This document shows, one piece after another, positions 53,301 through 63,535 of a stretch of DNA of 64,000 nucleotides (positions are counted from its first letter, which is position 1; every line of letters starts with the position of its first letter). A program made the position numbers and the translations under genes. Under the pieces are notes generated by a model. It was given only the letters and a program-made list of their open reading frames with translations, was not told the origin of the DNA and made no database searches. The DNA is from Lottia gigantea (Eukaryota; Mollusca; Gastropoda; Lottiidae): the NCBI RefSeq assembly GCF_000327385.1, contig NW_008708401.1, positions 2,873,165 to 2,937,164 on the forward strand, in the 5' to 3' direction.

Positions 53301-56300
53301 ATGACTTTGTCTCAATTCTTTGAATATGTAAAAAATCTATTAAGGAAATTTCCAAATTAATCCCAATTCAATTTGAATGACTTTGACCAATGAACAAAAA
53401 TAATACATATAATTGAAACATGAACATGTATCTGAATTTCAAATGTTGAAAATTTCTAATGTAAAATATATCTATAACCTTGACTAGCAAGTGTTCAGGA
53501 CTTTACCCTCTTCATTTTTAAACATAAAATGAAAATCTGTAACAGGATAGTATCCCACTTATTTCAAGGTGTTAATATCTACCATAAATTATACCCATTT
53601 TTAACATCCACATAGCTTACCTTTTTGTCAGAAAATATTCCTAATCTATAAATACAGCTAAATCCTGCTTCATACTTTCACAATACTGAGTGATATGATC
53701 AGCTCTCTAGGCAAATTAAACCTGATATCTAGTCATATAGACAGTAGCGTCCTGTCAACATTCAATCCTAGACCAGGTTATCTATCGCTGAGAAAATAAC
53801 TCAAGCGTTACCAGTATAGCTCCTTTAGAAATTACAAAAATATCACAACAACGGCCATCTTGATTGACAACTCTTAACTCTTCACTTATTTTCAATGTCA
53901 AAAGTAAAGACAAAACACACCTTGAAAATGATGATGTCACCATGCACCAAACGGACAAAGTCAGATGAAAATCAGTGATGTCTAAACCACGCCCTCTATT
54001 GACTACATTACTGACATTCCTGTATAGTAAAGGCTATATAGTGTCACCCCAGCTCCACAGGTCACGCTGAAAACAAATAGAGGCAATCTGGTGTGGACCT
54101 AACCTAAATATACACTACAATAACTTAAACCTGCATCTAGTCAATCTAACTAGCCTCGGGCATGTTTTAATATTAGGCAATTTTGACGAGGAAGAATTTT
54201 AATTTTTCTCTTATCCAACTGATAACTATCATTTATAAATATATATATAAAACACCACATTCCAATGAAGAAAGTATTCAGAAAGAAAACTTTTCAGACA
54301 AGGAACTCACATCAAATTAAATTAGGTTCATTGAATTAGATTAATTATAGTAACAAGTTAACAGACAAGAAGCAAATCTTTTTTGACATAGTGTGTCTGC
54401 ATATCTTAATACTTAATACATGTACAGTCAATTTTTAAAGGAAAAATGTACACTGGAAGCTTTTATGTAGATCCTATTTCAAGCTCGATTCAACAAAGGG
54501 CAATAACTCATTCATGATACCTTGACTTTGGATTAGCCTTTCTCAATATATTAACAGAATTATTGTTTTTCTTGTCACAAAATATAATTTTTTTGGAATC
54601 ACAATCTGATTTGAAGGAAGAGTATATGTACATATTTTCTTTGTCTACAAAAATGTACGAGAAATCTCACCTTAGTTGAGATATTTTTAATTAAAAGACT
54701 TCAACATCAAAAGATACCGTAATAAATGTTATTTTTCTTCTCTAATCAAGTATACTAAATATTTATTTTCTATAGAATAAGCAGTAGAGAAAAGAAATAT
54801 CAAGGGTATAGAATCACTCTCAATGAAACAACTACTTGTTCAATGGCTATGTCACAGTTTGACTCATTGAACAAATATTGCTGTTTTTATTACCTATAAT
54901 GACGGTAAATAATATGAAAACTTATGAAATACTACTCAAGGCTCAACCACAATTTATTTTATATTTCTGTTCAAATATAAGAAATGAAATAATATAAATA
55001 GAGTTTTACCTCCTACTTTTCAAGATCAGGTTGAAATTTTGCCGGCACACTGGCATTAGCCTACTTTTTTAATTTCCAACTGACCAGGGATCTTTAAAAT
55101 GAGTAGAAAACAGAGCCTTAGTTTTTTTGTTGGTAAAAAATATCTGAAGGCATTATCTCAGCTTATGCTGGAATTGAATGAATGAGCAAGAGTCTAACTC
55201 ACTAAGGTTTCTGTTAAAACATAAGAGGCAAACTGAACAGTGCCAGTAAGAATAATAAAATCATAAATAAGTAAGAGTGTATATCAGCCCTATAGCTATT
55301 GTAAACTTCTTAAGAATTTGTATACATTCATAACTAGGTAGTTAAATCTAATAAACATATGTAACTCAGCATTAGTATTATAGTTACTTTAGATACTATG
55401 AGTCTCTCCTACCTTTGTAAAATACATCTGAAACTGAAGTTCTCATAGGAATCTGTACAAACAGTTATGGATTTTAAGGATATTTTAAAAAAAAAACTAT
55501 TTTGCTTATAAAAAGGCAAGAGTACAAAGCTATAAAATTTGTAAGCAAGTTCGGGTTTTTTACGCTCAAGCTATGCCCGATTTTTCTTTCATATACAAAA
55601 TCTTTAACATATTAAGGCACATGGTCATTGTTCTTAAAATCTTAAAGAAAGCCAAAATAACAAGCATAAGTTCCAGAATAGATATTAATAGTTGGTTTGA
55701 CATAATTTCAATCCTACAGCATCAGTAATAATCAATCACTGACAAGACAGAGATAATATATATTCAATAATCAATCAATGATTACTAATATCATCAATAT
55801 AAAAACATCATCATTATTCTTATTAATCACAATGATTCATAAATTATACCTAGTCATCATTATAGTATATATCCATAATATATATCTAATATATGAACAT
55901 ATAAGTACAGTACTTATTCTACAGATGTGACATCACTTCACTATCTCAAAAACCATTTGACTGAAATGGTTTTTGAGATAGCTCTTCATTTTTCTTGAAA
56001 TTCTAAACAGTATAATACTGCATACTCTATTCAAATAACCACACATTACATGTATGATGAAGGTTATAAGTCATGTAATAGGTTATCTTAAATTTTCTTA
56101 TTTTGTGAAGGAATGAGGTAATTGTATGGACGTTTAGCAGAATCAATAAGTGAAATGTAACTTTGTAATAATATATTGATTGTGATTTATGAGGTATATG
56201 ATGATGAGATATAAAATAACATTTTCTACATGCTTATCTGAAAAATAAATAAACCTGTTCACAAGCCTTAAAAACCCTTCTAATTGACTAGAATTCACCT

Positions 56301-58835
56301 GATGATGCAGCAAACATGTTTCAGATACACAATCCTAATCAGGAAGCCAGTTTTTAAAGTGGGATATTTTTTACATTAGTGGACCTTTATTAGGTTTGAG
56401 CAAAATAAAAGATATCAAGCTTTTAACACTTTGAACACAGGAAAAACATGTACGAAACAGTACATACCAAGAAATGTGTACCAATCACTGATTATATAGG
56501 TGGTATATCAAATACAAATCTATAATTGACTGATATAAATACTTATCACAGGAGTGTATTATGATTAGAATAGTTCACCACTATCTTTTATTCAATATAA
56601 TATATAGCAATATTAAAACTTGGCCTACCTTTTCTTCGTCTAATTCTAAAGCCAAACGTTCAAACTCAGCCTCCTATTCAATAAACAATAAATACACAAT
56701 CAGAAATACAGTAGGTATGAATAGGGTAATGATATAGGAGAGGTGTGGGAAAAACTGAGTTCACCCCAACATTTCATAATAACTAATAAAAGTAACCAGA
56801 GTGATATAGGAGGGACACCATTGTCAATACAGGTTAAAATATTATCTGCAGTGTTATTTGAAAAACTATTGAATGGTTTTCAATTCCAAATAAGTAGGAT
56901 CAAGATTATTTGGATTGCAAAATATTTTGAGATATTATGTAGATCATGAAAATGTCAATGATGTTCGTTTTGACTCATATAAACTGAATATTAAACACTT
57001 GTCATATTACGGTTTTTCATTCATGAATACAACATCAGTGAACAAGTTGTTTAAAACTATATTATTCAACTATTGACTCTTTTATAATTTAAGGATTAAA
57101 AAAATAAGTTTTTTTTTCTCAACATATCCAACAAACATGCACTAAATTGAAGAGAATGATAATTTTGTAGAATATATCTCCCAATATTGCTTCCATTATA
57201 TTAAACATAGGCAGTTATTGAAGGCTTTGCAGTACAATCAAATTAATCAAATACATTGAAATACTCTTCGGCACCAAATTGAGCTAATGATGATGGGCAA
57301 CACCATACAGTGTGCAATGAGAGATCAATGAAATCAAAATCGATGTGTGTGTAAGAATAACATAAGAGCACCAACTGATACTAAATAAACTGTTATTTTA
57401 TCTAGCATCAACATTAATCAACAAAGTTTAAATGATGCCAACAAAATCTATTTTTAACAATAAACTTGGTTAAAGAGTAACAATAGCATTGATAAGAGCT
57501 AAAAATGGAACCAAGTAATGGCGTTGAAGAAGATGATTATCATTAAAGAGAGATTAAAGTTCATTTCTGAGTGAGACTCCAGAATCTCTAGATTTGACTA
57601 TATAGTTCTCTAAAATTTATGCAAAAAATTTTTTTTTGACCTACAGAATTCCCCTTTAAATTCTAAAAGCCCAAAACACTTTAAATCCTCTACCTGCACA
57701 CAAGTTCCAAGGAGAAGCAAATGCATATATATGTCTGCAACAATACCAAAATAAGACGTATGAATTCAGTTTTATTAAATACAGTGGTGAAATGTTTACA
57801 AACATTAGATAATTCTATTAATACATATCAATTTTTGACAATTCTAGCTCATTAAAGAACAAAAAGTGATAATAATACACCCTAGAGTGTTCAGTATTCT
57901 CCAACCTGGAGTCCATTAACCAACTACTTATAAATAATCATAGAATAAGAGAAAGGCGTAAATTGTTGGAATGTCTAATAATGGCTATCTATACAATATC
58001 CCATTGTTCAATTTATAACATATTGTTTTCATACATGACCTGGGGTCATAACCTCTCTAAATATTTCTTTTTAACTGGTCTGGCTAGCCAAGAAATATTA
58101 CTAATATTGAGAAGAGATCAAAGTCTGGCTTATCTTACATTAACATGTGTTGGAAATAAGGTTTTGATTGTCGGATATATGATTCAGGGGCAGTAACTTT
58201 GTATCAATAGATTAGAATCTTTTTAATTTAAATTTTAGTTCAACCATGAAATATTTATTAGGAAAATTGTGTCAATAACTTTGGATCATTCCTAGAAATG
58301 AAGTTTTACGTCTACTCTTCTACACCTAGGATCTTTCCTAGAACCAGTATACTTTTCAAATATTCATATAGAATAAAAGCAACCATCAACACAACAACCT
58401 TCATGTTCACAGAGTAAAGCAGTGAGATTTTAAATTGCAAGGCATTGTTAATAAGTTCAATTACTCACCATACCAGAAACATACAGCCAATGCTATATTC
58501 AGTGATATTTTCATGAATGAATAGATGGAGCTGAGGGGATGAGTAGGGGCCACAGAATTGTAAATGGGCCTCACAGCATTTAAGAACGCAATTATAAGGA
58601 ATTGGAAGCCAGGAGGAGGCCATAGGCACGCCAGGGCTCAATATGGTCCCAAAAAGTCGAAATAGGTGTCACACAGGAAAACTGTTCCATCTTTCAGACT
58701 TACTGAAGCACAAATTGAGTTTGATAAAAGAAAGTTTGATGATCTTACCTGTTCTTGGACAGTTTTCAATAAGGAAGCAGAAGACTCATTATGTAGATGT
58801 GATGTAGACTGGTTATTTCCTAAATACGAAGTCAT
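28236..58835 (-). CDS. CTNND: p120/delta-catenin family armadillo protein
   Basis: This catenin binds the juxtamembrane tail of classical cadherins, controls their endocytosis and signals to Rho GTPases. Twenty-two exons join in phase: 58835-58749, 56673-56629, 49097-48949, 47868-47827, 39610-39394, 37370-37078, 35883-35093, 34624-34376, 34037-33899, 33543-33423, 33301-33185, 32989-32838, 32413-32172, 31962-31872, 31632-31470, 31121-30971, 30621-30483, 30189-30096, 29802-29705, 29316-29085, 28848-28729 and 28412-28236. They give 1302 aa, longer than p120 (968) and near delta-catenin (1225). Order: N-terminal coiled coil (18-45), disordered Tyr/Pro/Asp-rich region (180-624), armadillo repeats (625-1110), tail ending DSWV. 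Invertebrates usually have one such gene, ancestral to CTNND1, CTNND2 and ARVCF; the PDZ tail resembles the last two. The exon 5/6 intron is GC-AG. Confidence 0.93.
29370..29515 (-). repeat. Dispersed SINE-like repeat copy
   Basis: On the minus strand it contains GGCTGTGCACATTAAAGATT, AGTCG-like spacer and GCTATCCTGCCAAAATTACA in the family order. It lies in the catenin intron between 29316 and 29705. Confidence 0.55.
30096..34037 (-). CDS. CTNND: Catenin armadillo-repeat domain
   Basis: Ten exons (34037 to 30096) encode residues 625-1094. Successive armadillo repeats are visible: [135 protein letters not shown]. An insert near 882-911 has the polybasic run GKKKGQQKG, in the place of the basic loop of p120 that is linked to Rho regulation and nuclear entry. 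The domain forms the superhelix that holds the cadherin juxtamembrane core. Exon phases are consistent throughout. Confidence 0.95.
31683..31860. repeat. Degenerate short tandem repeat in catenin intron
   Basis: Phrases like AATGATAAGTTAATGATTCA, AATGATGAATTGACAAATTC and AATGAAAAGTTGACAATTCT recur about every 28-30 bases. Period and identity are irregular, so it is an old, decaying array. Confidence 0.5.
34376..37370 (-). CDS. CTNND: Catenin disordered Tyr/Pro/Asp-rich region
   Basis: Three exons (37370-37078, 35883-35093, 34624-34376) encode residues 181-625. The composition is strongly biased to Asp, Tyr, Pro, Asn, Ser and Arg. Repeated modules are visible: [34 protein letters not shown]; and [17 protein letters not shown] against [17 protein letters not shown]. 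In the vertebrate family this N-terminal region is regulatory and tyrosine phosphorylated. Strong opposite-strand open frames here result from this codon bias and are not genes. Confidence 0.9.
35884..37077. other. Catenin intron 6
   Basis: AT-rich intron. The only structure noticed is a small imperfect direct repeat of AAGCTATGCA(G/T)TATC-like phrases at about 36310-36385. Nothing else is recognised. Confidence 0.5.
37371..39391. other. Catenin intron 5 (GC-AG) with old tandem duplications
   Basis: From about 38150 to 38900 phrases such as CTGGATTGATGACAACCAAG, CTGGATTGAAGACAACCAGG and TGTCCTAATT(G/C) recur at roughly 100-130 base spacing. This suggests a decayed tandem array of about 0.7 kb. 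The donor side is the unusual GC site at 39393-39392. No coding exon was found inside. Confidence 0.45.
39366..39394 (-). other. CTNND: GC donor with competing GT donor, catenin exon 5
   Basis: The exon ends AAACAAACG, then GCAAGT: a GC donor with otherwise consensus bases. It joins in phase to GTG CCA at 37370. A consensus GTAAGT lies 26 bases further on (39367-39362). Using that site would shift the frame and meet a stop a few codons into the next exon, so GC is the productive choice. Confidence 0.75.
39950..40680. repeat. Degenerate tandem array, about 110-140 bp units
   Basis: TAATGAAGTAAACAATGATT near 40266 and TAATGAAGTAAACTATAATT near 40408 are followed each time by ATTTTAACA and (T/A)TTCATGAAAGTA or TTCCATGAAAGTA (40300, 40440, 40551), then a TTTCTTTTCACA-like stretch and GATACTA. 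Units are diverged and vary in length. Confidence 0.6.
40800..40890 (+). repeat. Tail copy of dispersed SINE-like repeat
   Basis: CATTGTATGGCATTGCTC, AACTGGAACAGAAAAGTTACG and CATTTCAGTAAACAAGG match the tails at 11455-11575 and 25940-25995. Only the tail is present. Confidence 0.45.
41245..41285 (+). repeat. Short repeat core TTTCACGCTATGYGATCTT
   Basis: GAGTTTCACGCTATGTGATC followed by TTTAGA matches 60318-60342 (GAGTTTCACGCTATGCGATC, then TTCAGA). The flanks differ, so only a conserved core of a dispersed repeat is seen. Confidence 0.5.
45690..45970. repeat. GC-richer block, probable dispersed repeat
   Basis: It starts near AGTAGTGTAGGGAGAAGGCC and has base composition unlike the intron around it (for example CCTCTAGCAGCCCCCAGATC). 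No second copy is in the window and no coding family is recognised. It looks like the end of a transposon or a conserved intronic block; undecided. Confidence 0.35.
46525..46720 (-). repeat. Dispersed SINE-like repeat copy
   Basis: On the minus strand it has CTTGTCAGTGATGCAGGTTG, CATTTGGATAGGACAATCAA, GTTGGAAATTGATAAGACTG and GCTCCTGTCCTGGCATAAC in the same order as 25740-25915. It covers the middle of the family and is clearly diverged. Confidence 0.65.
47160..47295. other. CpG-rich patch in catenin intron 4
   Basis: About a dozen CpGs fall within roughly 135 bases, while the kilobases around it have very few. An imperfect inverted pair is present: GTGGTGTACG near 47170 and CGTACACCGCAC near 47263. 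On the minus strand an acceptor-like TTACTTCCTTAAG and a GTACGT donor bracket part of it, but inserting that segment between the flanking catenin exons meets a stop. It may be an enhancer, an alternative first exon or an insertion. Confidence 0.4.
47827..47868 (-). CDS. CTNND: Catenin 42-nt exon
   Basis: A 42-nt exon, 14 codons of net sequence (with split codons: [15 protein letters not shown]), lies between GTTTAG and GTATGT. Both phases (one base in, two out) agree with the exons at 48949 and 39610. Its length is a multiple of three, so it can be skipped without a frameshift, which is common for cassette exons in this family. Confidence 0.65.
48040..48225 (+). repeat. Possible tRNA-derived SINE head
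   Basis: TTGGCTAGCTGATTCAG (near 48083) followed by GGGTTCAAATC (near 48106) resembles an A box / B box pair with shortened spacing. The tail (CAGCTTTCAGCTAGAAAC) has no match in the window. Degenerate copy in a catenin intron. Confidence 0.35.
48949..58835 (-). CDS. CTNND: Catenin N-terminal exons with coiled coil
   Basis: Exons 58835-58749, 56673-56629 and 49097-48949 encode residues 1-94. [14 protein letters not shown] plus [15 protein letters not shown] align with the human p120 start (ESTASILASVKEQEAQFEKL). This heptad-like helix is the coiled coil found in long p120 isoforms and ARVCF. ATG 58835 was chosen because it lies shortly before this helix. The frame stays open upstream to an acceptor-like AAG at 58865, so a longer isoform is possible. 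Confidence 0.88.
55010..55135 (-). repeat. Dispersed SINE-like repeat copy
   Basis: On the minus strand: CTCATTTTAAAGATCCCTGG, CAGTTGGAAATTAAAAAAGT, GGCTAATGCCAGTGTGCCGG and CAAAATTTCAACC. These follow the family order seen at 25845-25920. Confidence 0.7.
55941..55981. repeat. Perfect 18-bp hairpin
   Basis: CTATCTCAAAAACCATTT is followed by a 5-base loop (GACTG) and its exact reverse complement. The left arm with its upstream flank (TGTGACATCACT) recurs inverted inside the 9042-9168 element, so it is probably a foldback repeat and not an RNA gene. Confidence 0.75.
57555..57660. mobile_element. TTAA-type repeat, family 2 (copy 2, inverted)
   Basis: The reverse complement begins TTTAAAGGGGAATTC and continues TAGGTCAAAAAAAAA and AAATCTAGAGA, matching 7030-7130. 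The other edge, near TTAAAGTTCATT, may be a decayed inverted end. It lies in catenin intron 1 (56674-58748). Confidence 0.5.
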
Positions 58836-58865
58836 TAGTAGTATTTTATTTTTCCATAAATTCAC

Positions 58866-61800
58866 TTAAAATAATATATCCTTTATAAGTATACTCCTTG
58901 TAACTTCTTTATATCTAAAACAAAAGAAATACAATCAGTCAGAGTAAGATAAATAATAACCTGCTGGAAAACCAAAATAGTAAACTATTCTCCATGTGTA
59001 ATGATTGCAGTGAAGAAGAATCTCATGAATTTAATCTGTCTAAATCATTGTTTATTCTTCGACTGAAAAATTGTTGCAGTTTATACTTGTTACCAAAACA
59101 CCTATGAAAAATTGGAAAAGTTTGACAAATAAGTCTCTATATTGAGTTTTACAGACAGATGTTCATATTTTCATAGCAATTTCATGTGGCAATGGCGCTT
59201 CTATTATTTGGTGCCTGCAAGTTGAAGTTCCTTCTGAACTACAACTTAAAGGGACAGATTATCCATTTTGGGGGTTGATTTGAATATATGTAAATAGTCT
59301 TCATAAGTATTAGAAATGTAAGAAAATCACATAATTCCTTCAAAAATATCTCAAACTATGAATTTCTTTCCTATAGATGTCTTTTCTATATATCACAGAG
59401 TATCTTAAAATTACGAGTCCTCAACCTGGATAACTCTGGACACACATGGATTTGAAAGCTCAAATTTGGATGATGAGCTGTGAACACTTAGCTTAGCTTA
59501 AAAATTCCTGTTTCTGAGACTAAAGTTCAATTGGTCAATGTCGCATCTGTCCCTTTAGTTGTCTCCGTTTCAGTCCAACATTATGATGCATTATGGTGAC
59601 AATAAAATTCCCTTATTGCAGGATTTTGAACATGGCCAATACCATACATCACTTTTTCATTGTTTGGTCCTTAGATTATAGAAAATCTCTCTATACTGGT
59701 ACATGGATTGTATGTAATGAAATCTCTTAATCTCTTTAAATAATAATTTATCTTTAGATTAACAGATGCATTGCAAAGGATAAGCTATTAACAAAATATG
59801 CCTCAAAACTACCTTGTTTATTCTGAAATACTTTGTGTGTAAATTAACAACTTACAAGTAATAAGTAAATGACCCAGTTAAGCTGTTCAAAAAAATTCCT
59901 ATGAAATTACAACTGTAAATGTATACAAAAAACAGATGGCATTAACTCTTTTTCTATAAAAATCTTGTAATTTCTGTAACATTATCACAGAATTTAGTGT
60001 GGTTTAAATACTTGTAACAGGTGTAGAAGAAAAATTTACAGGTCTGTTTGTGAGTTAGACAGGAATTTTATACCAGTTGCCATAGATATTTTATTTTCAG
60101 ATTTAAAGTCAATGCAAGCCTATGTGGCTCAGTAAGTTGTCTAGTGGGTTTCTGCTGTCAATAAGATGGAAGAATGTTAAAAATATGAAATATTTATGAT
60201 GCACTACAGCAACCAACTAAAAAGAAGTCCACATATATTTGACGCTAACATATTTTGACACTTTACAATTATATAATTGAATTCAGAAATATTAATTTGT
60301 ATCATGTTGTTACTCCGAGTTTCACGCTATGCGATCTTCAGATAAATGAATTGAATTAAAACAACTCTTAATCTTATTAGATTGATAATGATTGCATAGA
60401 TTCTATTTTTGGAGAGTTGAAATTTGCAAATTATCAGTCCCAGCAACAATTAATAAGTTGGGGTTTGTATTGCTTAAAAATAAAAAGTAGTCAATCAGGC
60501 AAAATGAATTTGAAGAGATCTTATTATGGTTTTTTAGTCTTTGTCCAGTATTAGTATCACTGGCACCAAATTGTCTGTCTGATGTCACAAGATCACTGTG
60601 CAAGAAAACATCTCTTTTCAATCTTAAAGAAATCAAATTCTCTGCGTGTAGAAATGAGAATGAGTTGTATATTGATTAAGTTAAGAAGAAAGTCATTATT
60701 TGATAGAAATATAACAGGTTCAACTCATCTATCATAAAACAGAAGTATTAATGGGTTATGTTAGCAGTCTAGCAGATTAGATTCCATATACAGTTACTTT
60801 GGTCTGTCCTTTCTGAAAAGCTGGCTTGAAACCTTAAAGAAAATGTTATTGACCAAATACGGAAATCTATCAAGTATATGATTATATTTTGCTTCGTTTG
60901 ATTATTGTCCTTTTTTTTCTTTCAAAATTCATTCTCTTTCATTTAAATGTATGCCTTAAAATATGGTGTATTTTGGTATGGTATGGTGTTAAAATTTTTA
61001 ACACACAAACTTGCTAAAAACTGTATATTATTGGTTCCTTATTTCTGGAATATTTCCAGACCTACATAATACATAGATATAAATGCACTGAGTTCACTGA
61101 TAAAATATTATACTTAAATAAACTGGTGTAAGCTTGACAAAGCTCAAGTATGGTACTGTCATATTTTGTATGCAGAGCTGAGAGAATAAATAATCCCACT
61201 CTAACAGGGCCCTGAGACTCATGGCGCTATGACAAATTCAAATATGAAAACTGGTGCTTTAACTAATGTACCAGTATTTGAGAAACCCTGGTTAAATTCT
61301 TTGCTTTACCAGATGATAGGATAATAGAACTTGATTCATGCTCTACCTGTATTACAAACGTCTATCAAAAATTATTGATTTAACAAGAGTCGAAATTCAC
61401 TAGATTCCTGAATTCATCTTGAGCACTTGATATGATTTAATTTATAAAATCAAAGTAACATGAAGTAACCACACGCATTTGAGGAGAGGTAAACTAACTG
61501 GTTGCTTGCTAGCTTGATCAATATAATCTGGATTGGTCATGCTGATTATGTACTAGATTAGGATATATGTGGAAGCTTCTTAATCAGTAATTAGGAAATT
61601 TCATTCCTAACTAGCACTTAATTAGTACAAAATATAACTTTGCACGGTGTCTAATGGTTCACTGAAAATAATGAGTAAGTTTTTCACTGCTCACATGTAT
61701 ATGGAAATTCATACCTCAACTATTGAACTGCAGTGGCAGTAGACCTATCTAATTTTATCTTATTGTGGTCCTTTAAAGTTCAAATGTTCAATACATTTAA

Positions 61801-63277
61801 ATTTTGAAGACTTTTTAAAAATAAATGAATGCTCCCTATTCTTTGCAATTTATAAATTTGCCAACTTTCACATATATGATATAAAAAGAAAGACCTACAA
61901 CTTGGGGCAACAACCCTTTGTAAATATGATTTCTGATCGCTTGCCAAATTTGGTGGTATAAAAGTCAGAAGGACAGTGGACTTGTAAGAGTTGTATTGTT
62001 ATTTGGTGTGCCAAATAATACAACTCTATGTTGGTCTATGAAAAAGAAAAATTATTCAATGAAATACCAACTTTGTTCTTGAAGAAAGCACTTTATTACA
62101 TTTAAAGCTTTGATTTATAGGTCAACTTTTTCTACTTTTAATAACTATATATTACAGATTAGCAAGAATAAAAAATAATGTACATGTATTGTGGCACATC
62201 TGAACACAATAGTATAATAGCTAAATTTGAGCTATCTGTAAGCCTATCATGTTTTGAAATGAAATATGATGTCTGAATTGCCTACAGTTTGAGAAAAACA
62301 TACCAGTATCAGCCACTGACATGACATTCATCCACAAAGTTTATTGTTGCTTTATTACTGGCATTGATAATATCTCTATGAAACTATGATAACATAAAAG
62401 AAACAGCTCATTAGAGTGTTTTGAAATGACAACGATATAGCATATCTTCCACAGGTTGCATTGCATTTGTCATTACCTAGTCGAAATAGGTTTAACATCA
62501 CAGGTTCATGTATACCGGTACATATTTATGGATAATCATTATCCCTATAGCTAAAGTGAATGTCGGTCCATGTCTTGTCTTAAATTGCAAATAGGCCTGG
62601 ATCTACTAATAATATCTACACAACAAAATATTTCATAAGCCTGTTGACTGTGTTGTTAGGCCTAGTTTACTTATTTAGACAGTTTAGCAGTTGCCAAGAA
62701 AATATGTAGACCTGCTGCACCGTACTGTAGATAAAATGCTATAATTACATAGAAGCGATGAGATAAAGGCTAACATTGTCAACTATGCCTATGACTGATG
62801 GATAAAATTAACTTCAAATCAAAATTCTGTCGAATCTATTTAGAGTCATAAATAAATAAATGTTTATCACACAAAGCCTGCAGACTGCACTCTTGATGAA
62901 ATCGTGGATGAGCCAAATTCCCCAAATTATAATGCGGTTTCAACCTTGAAGTCATAAGTTAACGTACCATAAAAATTAAAGTTAAATCCAATTAATAAAA
63001 TGCGATCGGTTTGCAGACAAAAAACTGTTCCAAATAAACATTCCGATGTACCTTCCCAGCTGTCAATCAACGTGAACCGGTCTGTAAGCTATTGAATTTA
63101 ATGATTTTACTCCCTTTGTGACATCTGCAAAATTACTGATTTTCAAGACAATTTATTAGATGATTGACCACCACTATCGATTTTCAATCATAATATGCCA
63201 TATTTTGTCCAATACAGATAACTCCACTCACTGGCTTGGCGGTATGCACAAGAAAAAATTCAATATTTGTATCTTAC
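58866..63277. other. Catenin 5' region / first intron
   Basis: AT-rich, with the MITE at 59245-59558, the TTTCACGCTATG core at 60318-60342 and a hairpin at 61987-62027 (17-bp arms, 3-base bulge, loop TGTG). No other exon is recognised. If the exon at 63317-63278 belongs to the catenin, this is its first intron. Confidence 0.45.
59245..59558. mobile_element. MITE with TTAA-flanked inverted ends (family 1, copy 2)
   Basis: It begins CTTAAAGGGACAGAT and ends CGCATCTGTCCCTTTAG. The interior matches the reverse complement of 2321-2658, for example CATGGATTTGAAAGCTCAAA. Both copies are similar in length (314 and 338 bp). It lies upstream of the second catenin exon in a 4.4-kb intron or leader region. 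Confidence 0.7.
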
Positions 63278-63317
63278 CAAAGGAAAACAGGTGCGTGAAA
63301 GCAGACTGATCAGCCAT
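63278..63317 (-). CDS. CTNND: Candidate alternative first exon of the catenin
   Basis: AAGATGGCTGATCAG gives a strong start context. The frame MADQSAFTHLFSF is open to a good donor (G|GTAAGA). The phase (one base over) fits the acceptor-like AAG at 58865: joining gives Val, then NLWKNKILL, then the MTSYLG start, adding 23 residues. The acceptor has a weak pyrimidine tract, and only one third of random joins would be in frame. It could instead be the first exon with a different partner, or a leader. Confidence 0.5.
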
Positions 63318-63462
63318 CTTATCATCCAAGGGACACAACTTCCTTTTCGTTAATTTTTCTTCAGACCACAGCGAAGTCTTTTCCATATGCAGTACTTGTC
63401 AAAGGGAGAGAATCCTACTTCTATCAGACCACAATTGTTTGAAAAAGTCGCTGTTTTCAAAG
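63318..63462. promoter_or_regulatory. Divergent promoter, catenin / TRDMT1
   Basis: Only 145 bp separate two outward-facing ATGs, both in AAGATGGC context (63317 minus, 63463 plus). This context also matches the YY1 motif often found at starts of broadly expressed genes. A CTTCC core (63341) is the only other candidate site. No TATA box is seen. The leaders overlap this interval. Confidence 0.55.
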
Positions 63463-63535
63463 ATGGCAGCCTCCATTGAGTTACGTGTTTTAGAGTTGTA
63501 CAGTGGCATTGGTGGGATGAATTATTCATTGAAAG
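63463..63535 (+). CDS. TRDMT1: tRNA (cytosine-5) methyltransferase, first exon (partial)
   Basis: The exon reads MAASIELRVLELYSGIGG, then MNYSLK, and ends K G|GTGATT. This is the N-terminus of DNMT2/TRDMT1 (human MEPLRVLELYSGVGGMHHAL) and contains the SAM-binding motif I (LYSGIGG). The enzyme methylates C38 of tRNA-Asp and a few other tRNAs. The following exons, including the catalytic Pro-Cys motif, lie beyond the window: no second exon is seen in 63536-64000. Confidence is good although only 24 residues are present. Confidence 0.88.

Larger units (their letters stand above)
49098..56628. other. Large catenin intron 2 (7.5 kb)
   Basis: AT-rich intron. Noted items are a SINE-like copy at 55010-55135, an 18-bp perfect hairpin at 55941-55981, and two AATGGCC or AAGATGGCC motifs on the minus strand near 52380 and 53857. 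Those motifs recall the YY1/Kozak motif at the catenin and TRDMT1 starts and could mark internal promoters. No nested gene is recognised. Confidence 0.45.

Noticed and set aside
55941-55981. miRNA precursor
   Set aside because: The stem is only 18 bp with a 5-base loop, shorter than a normal precursor, and it matches a dispersed repeat.
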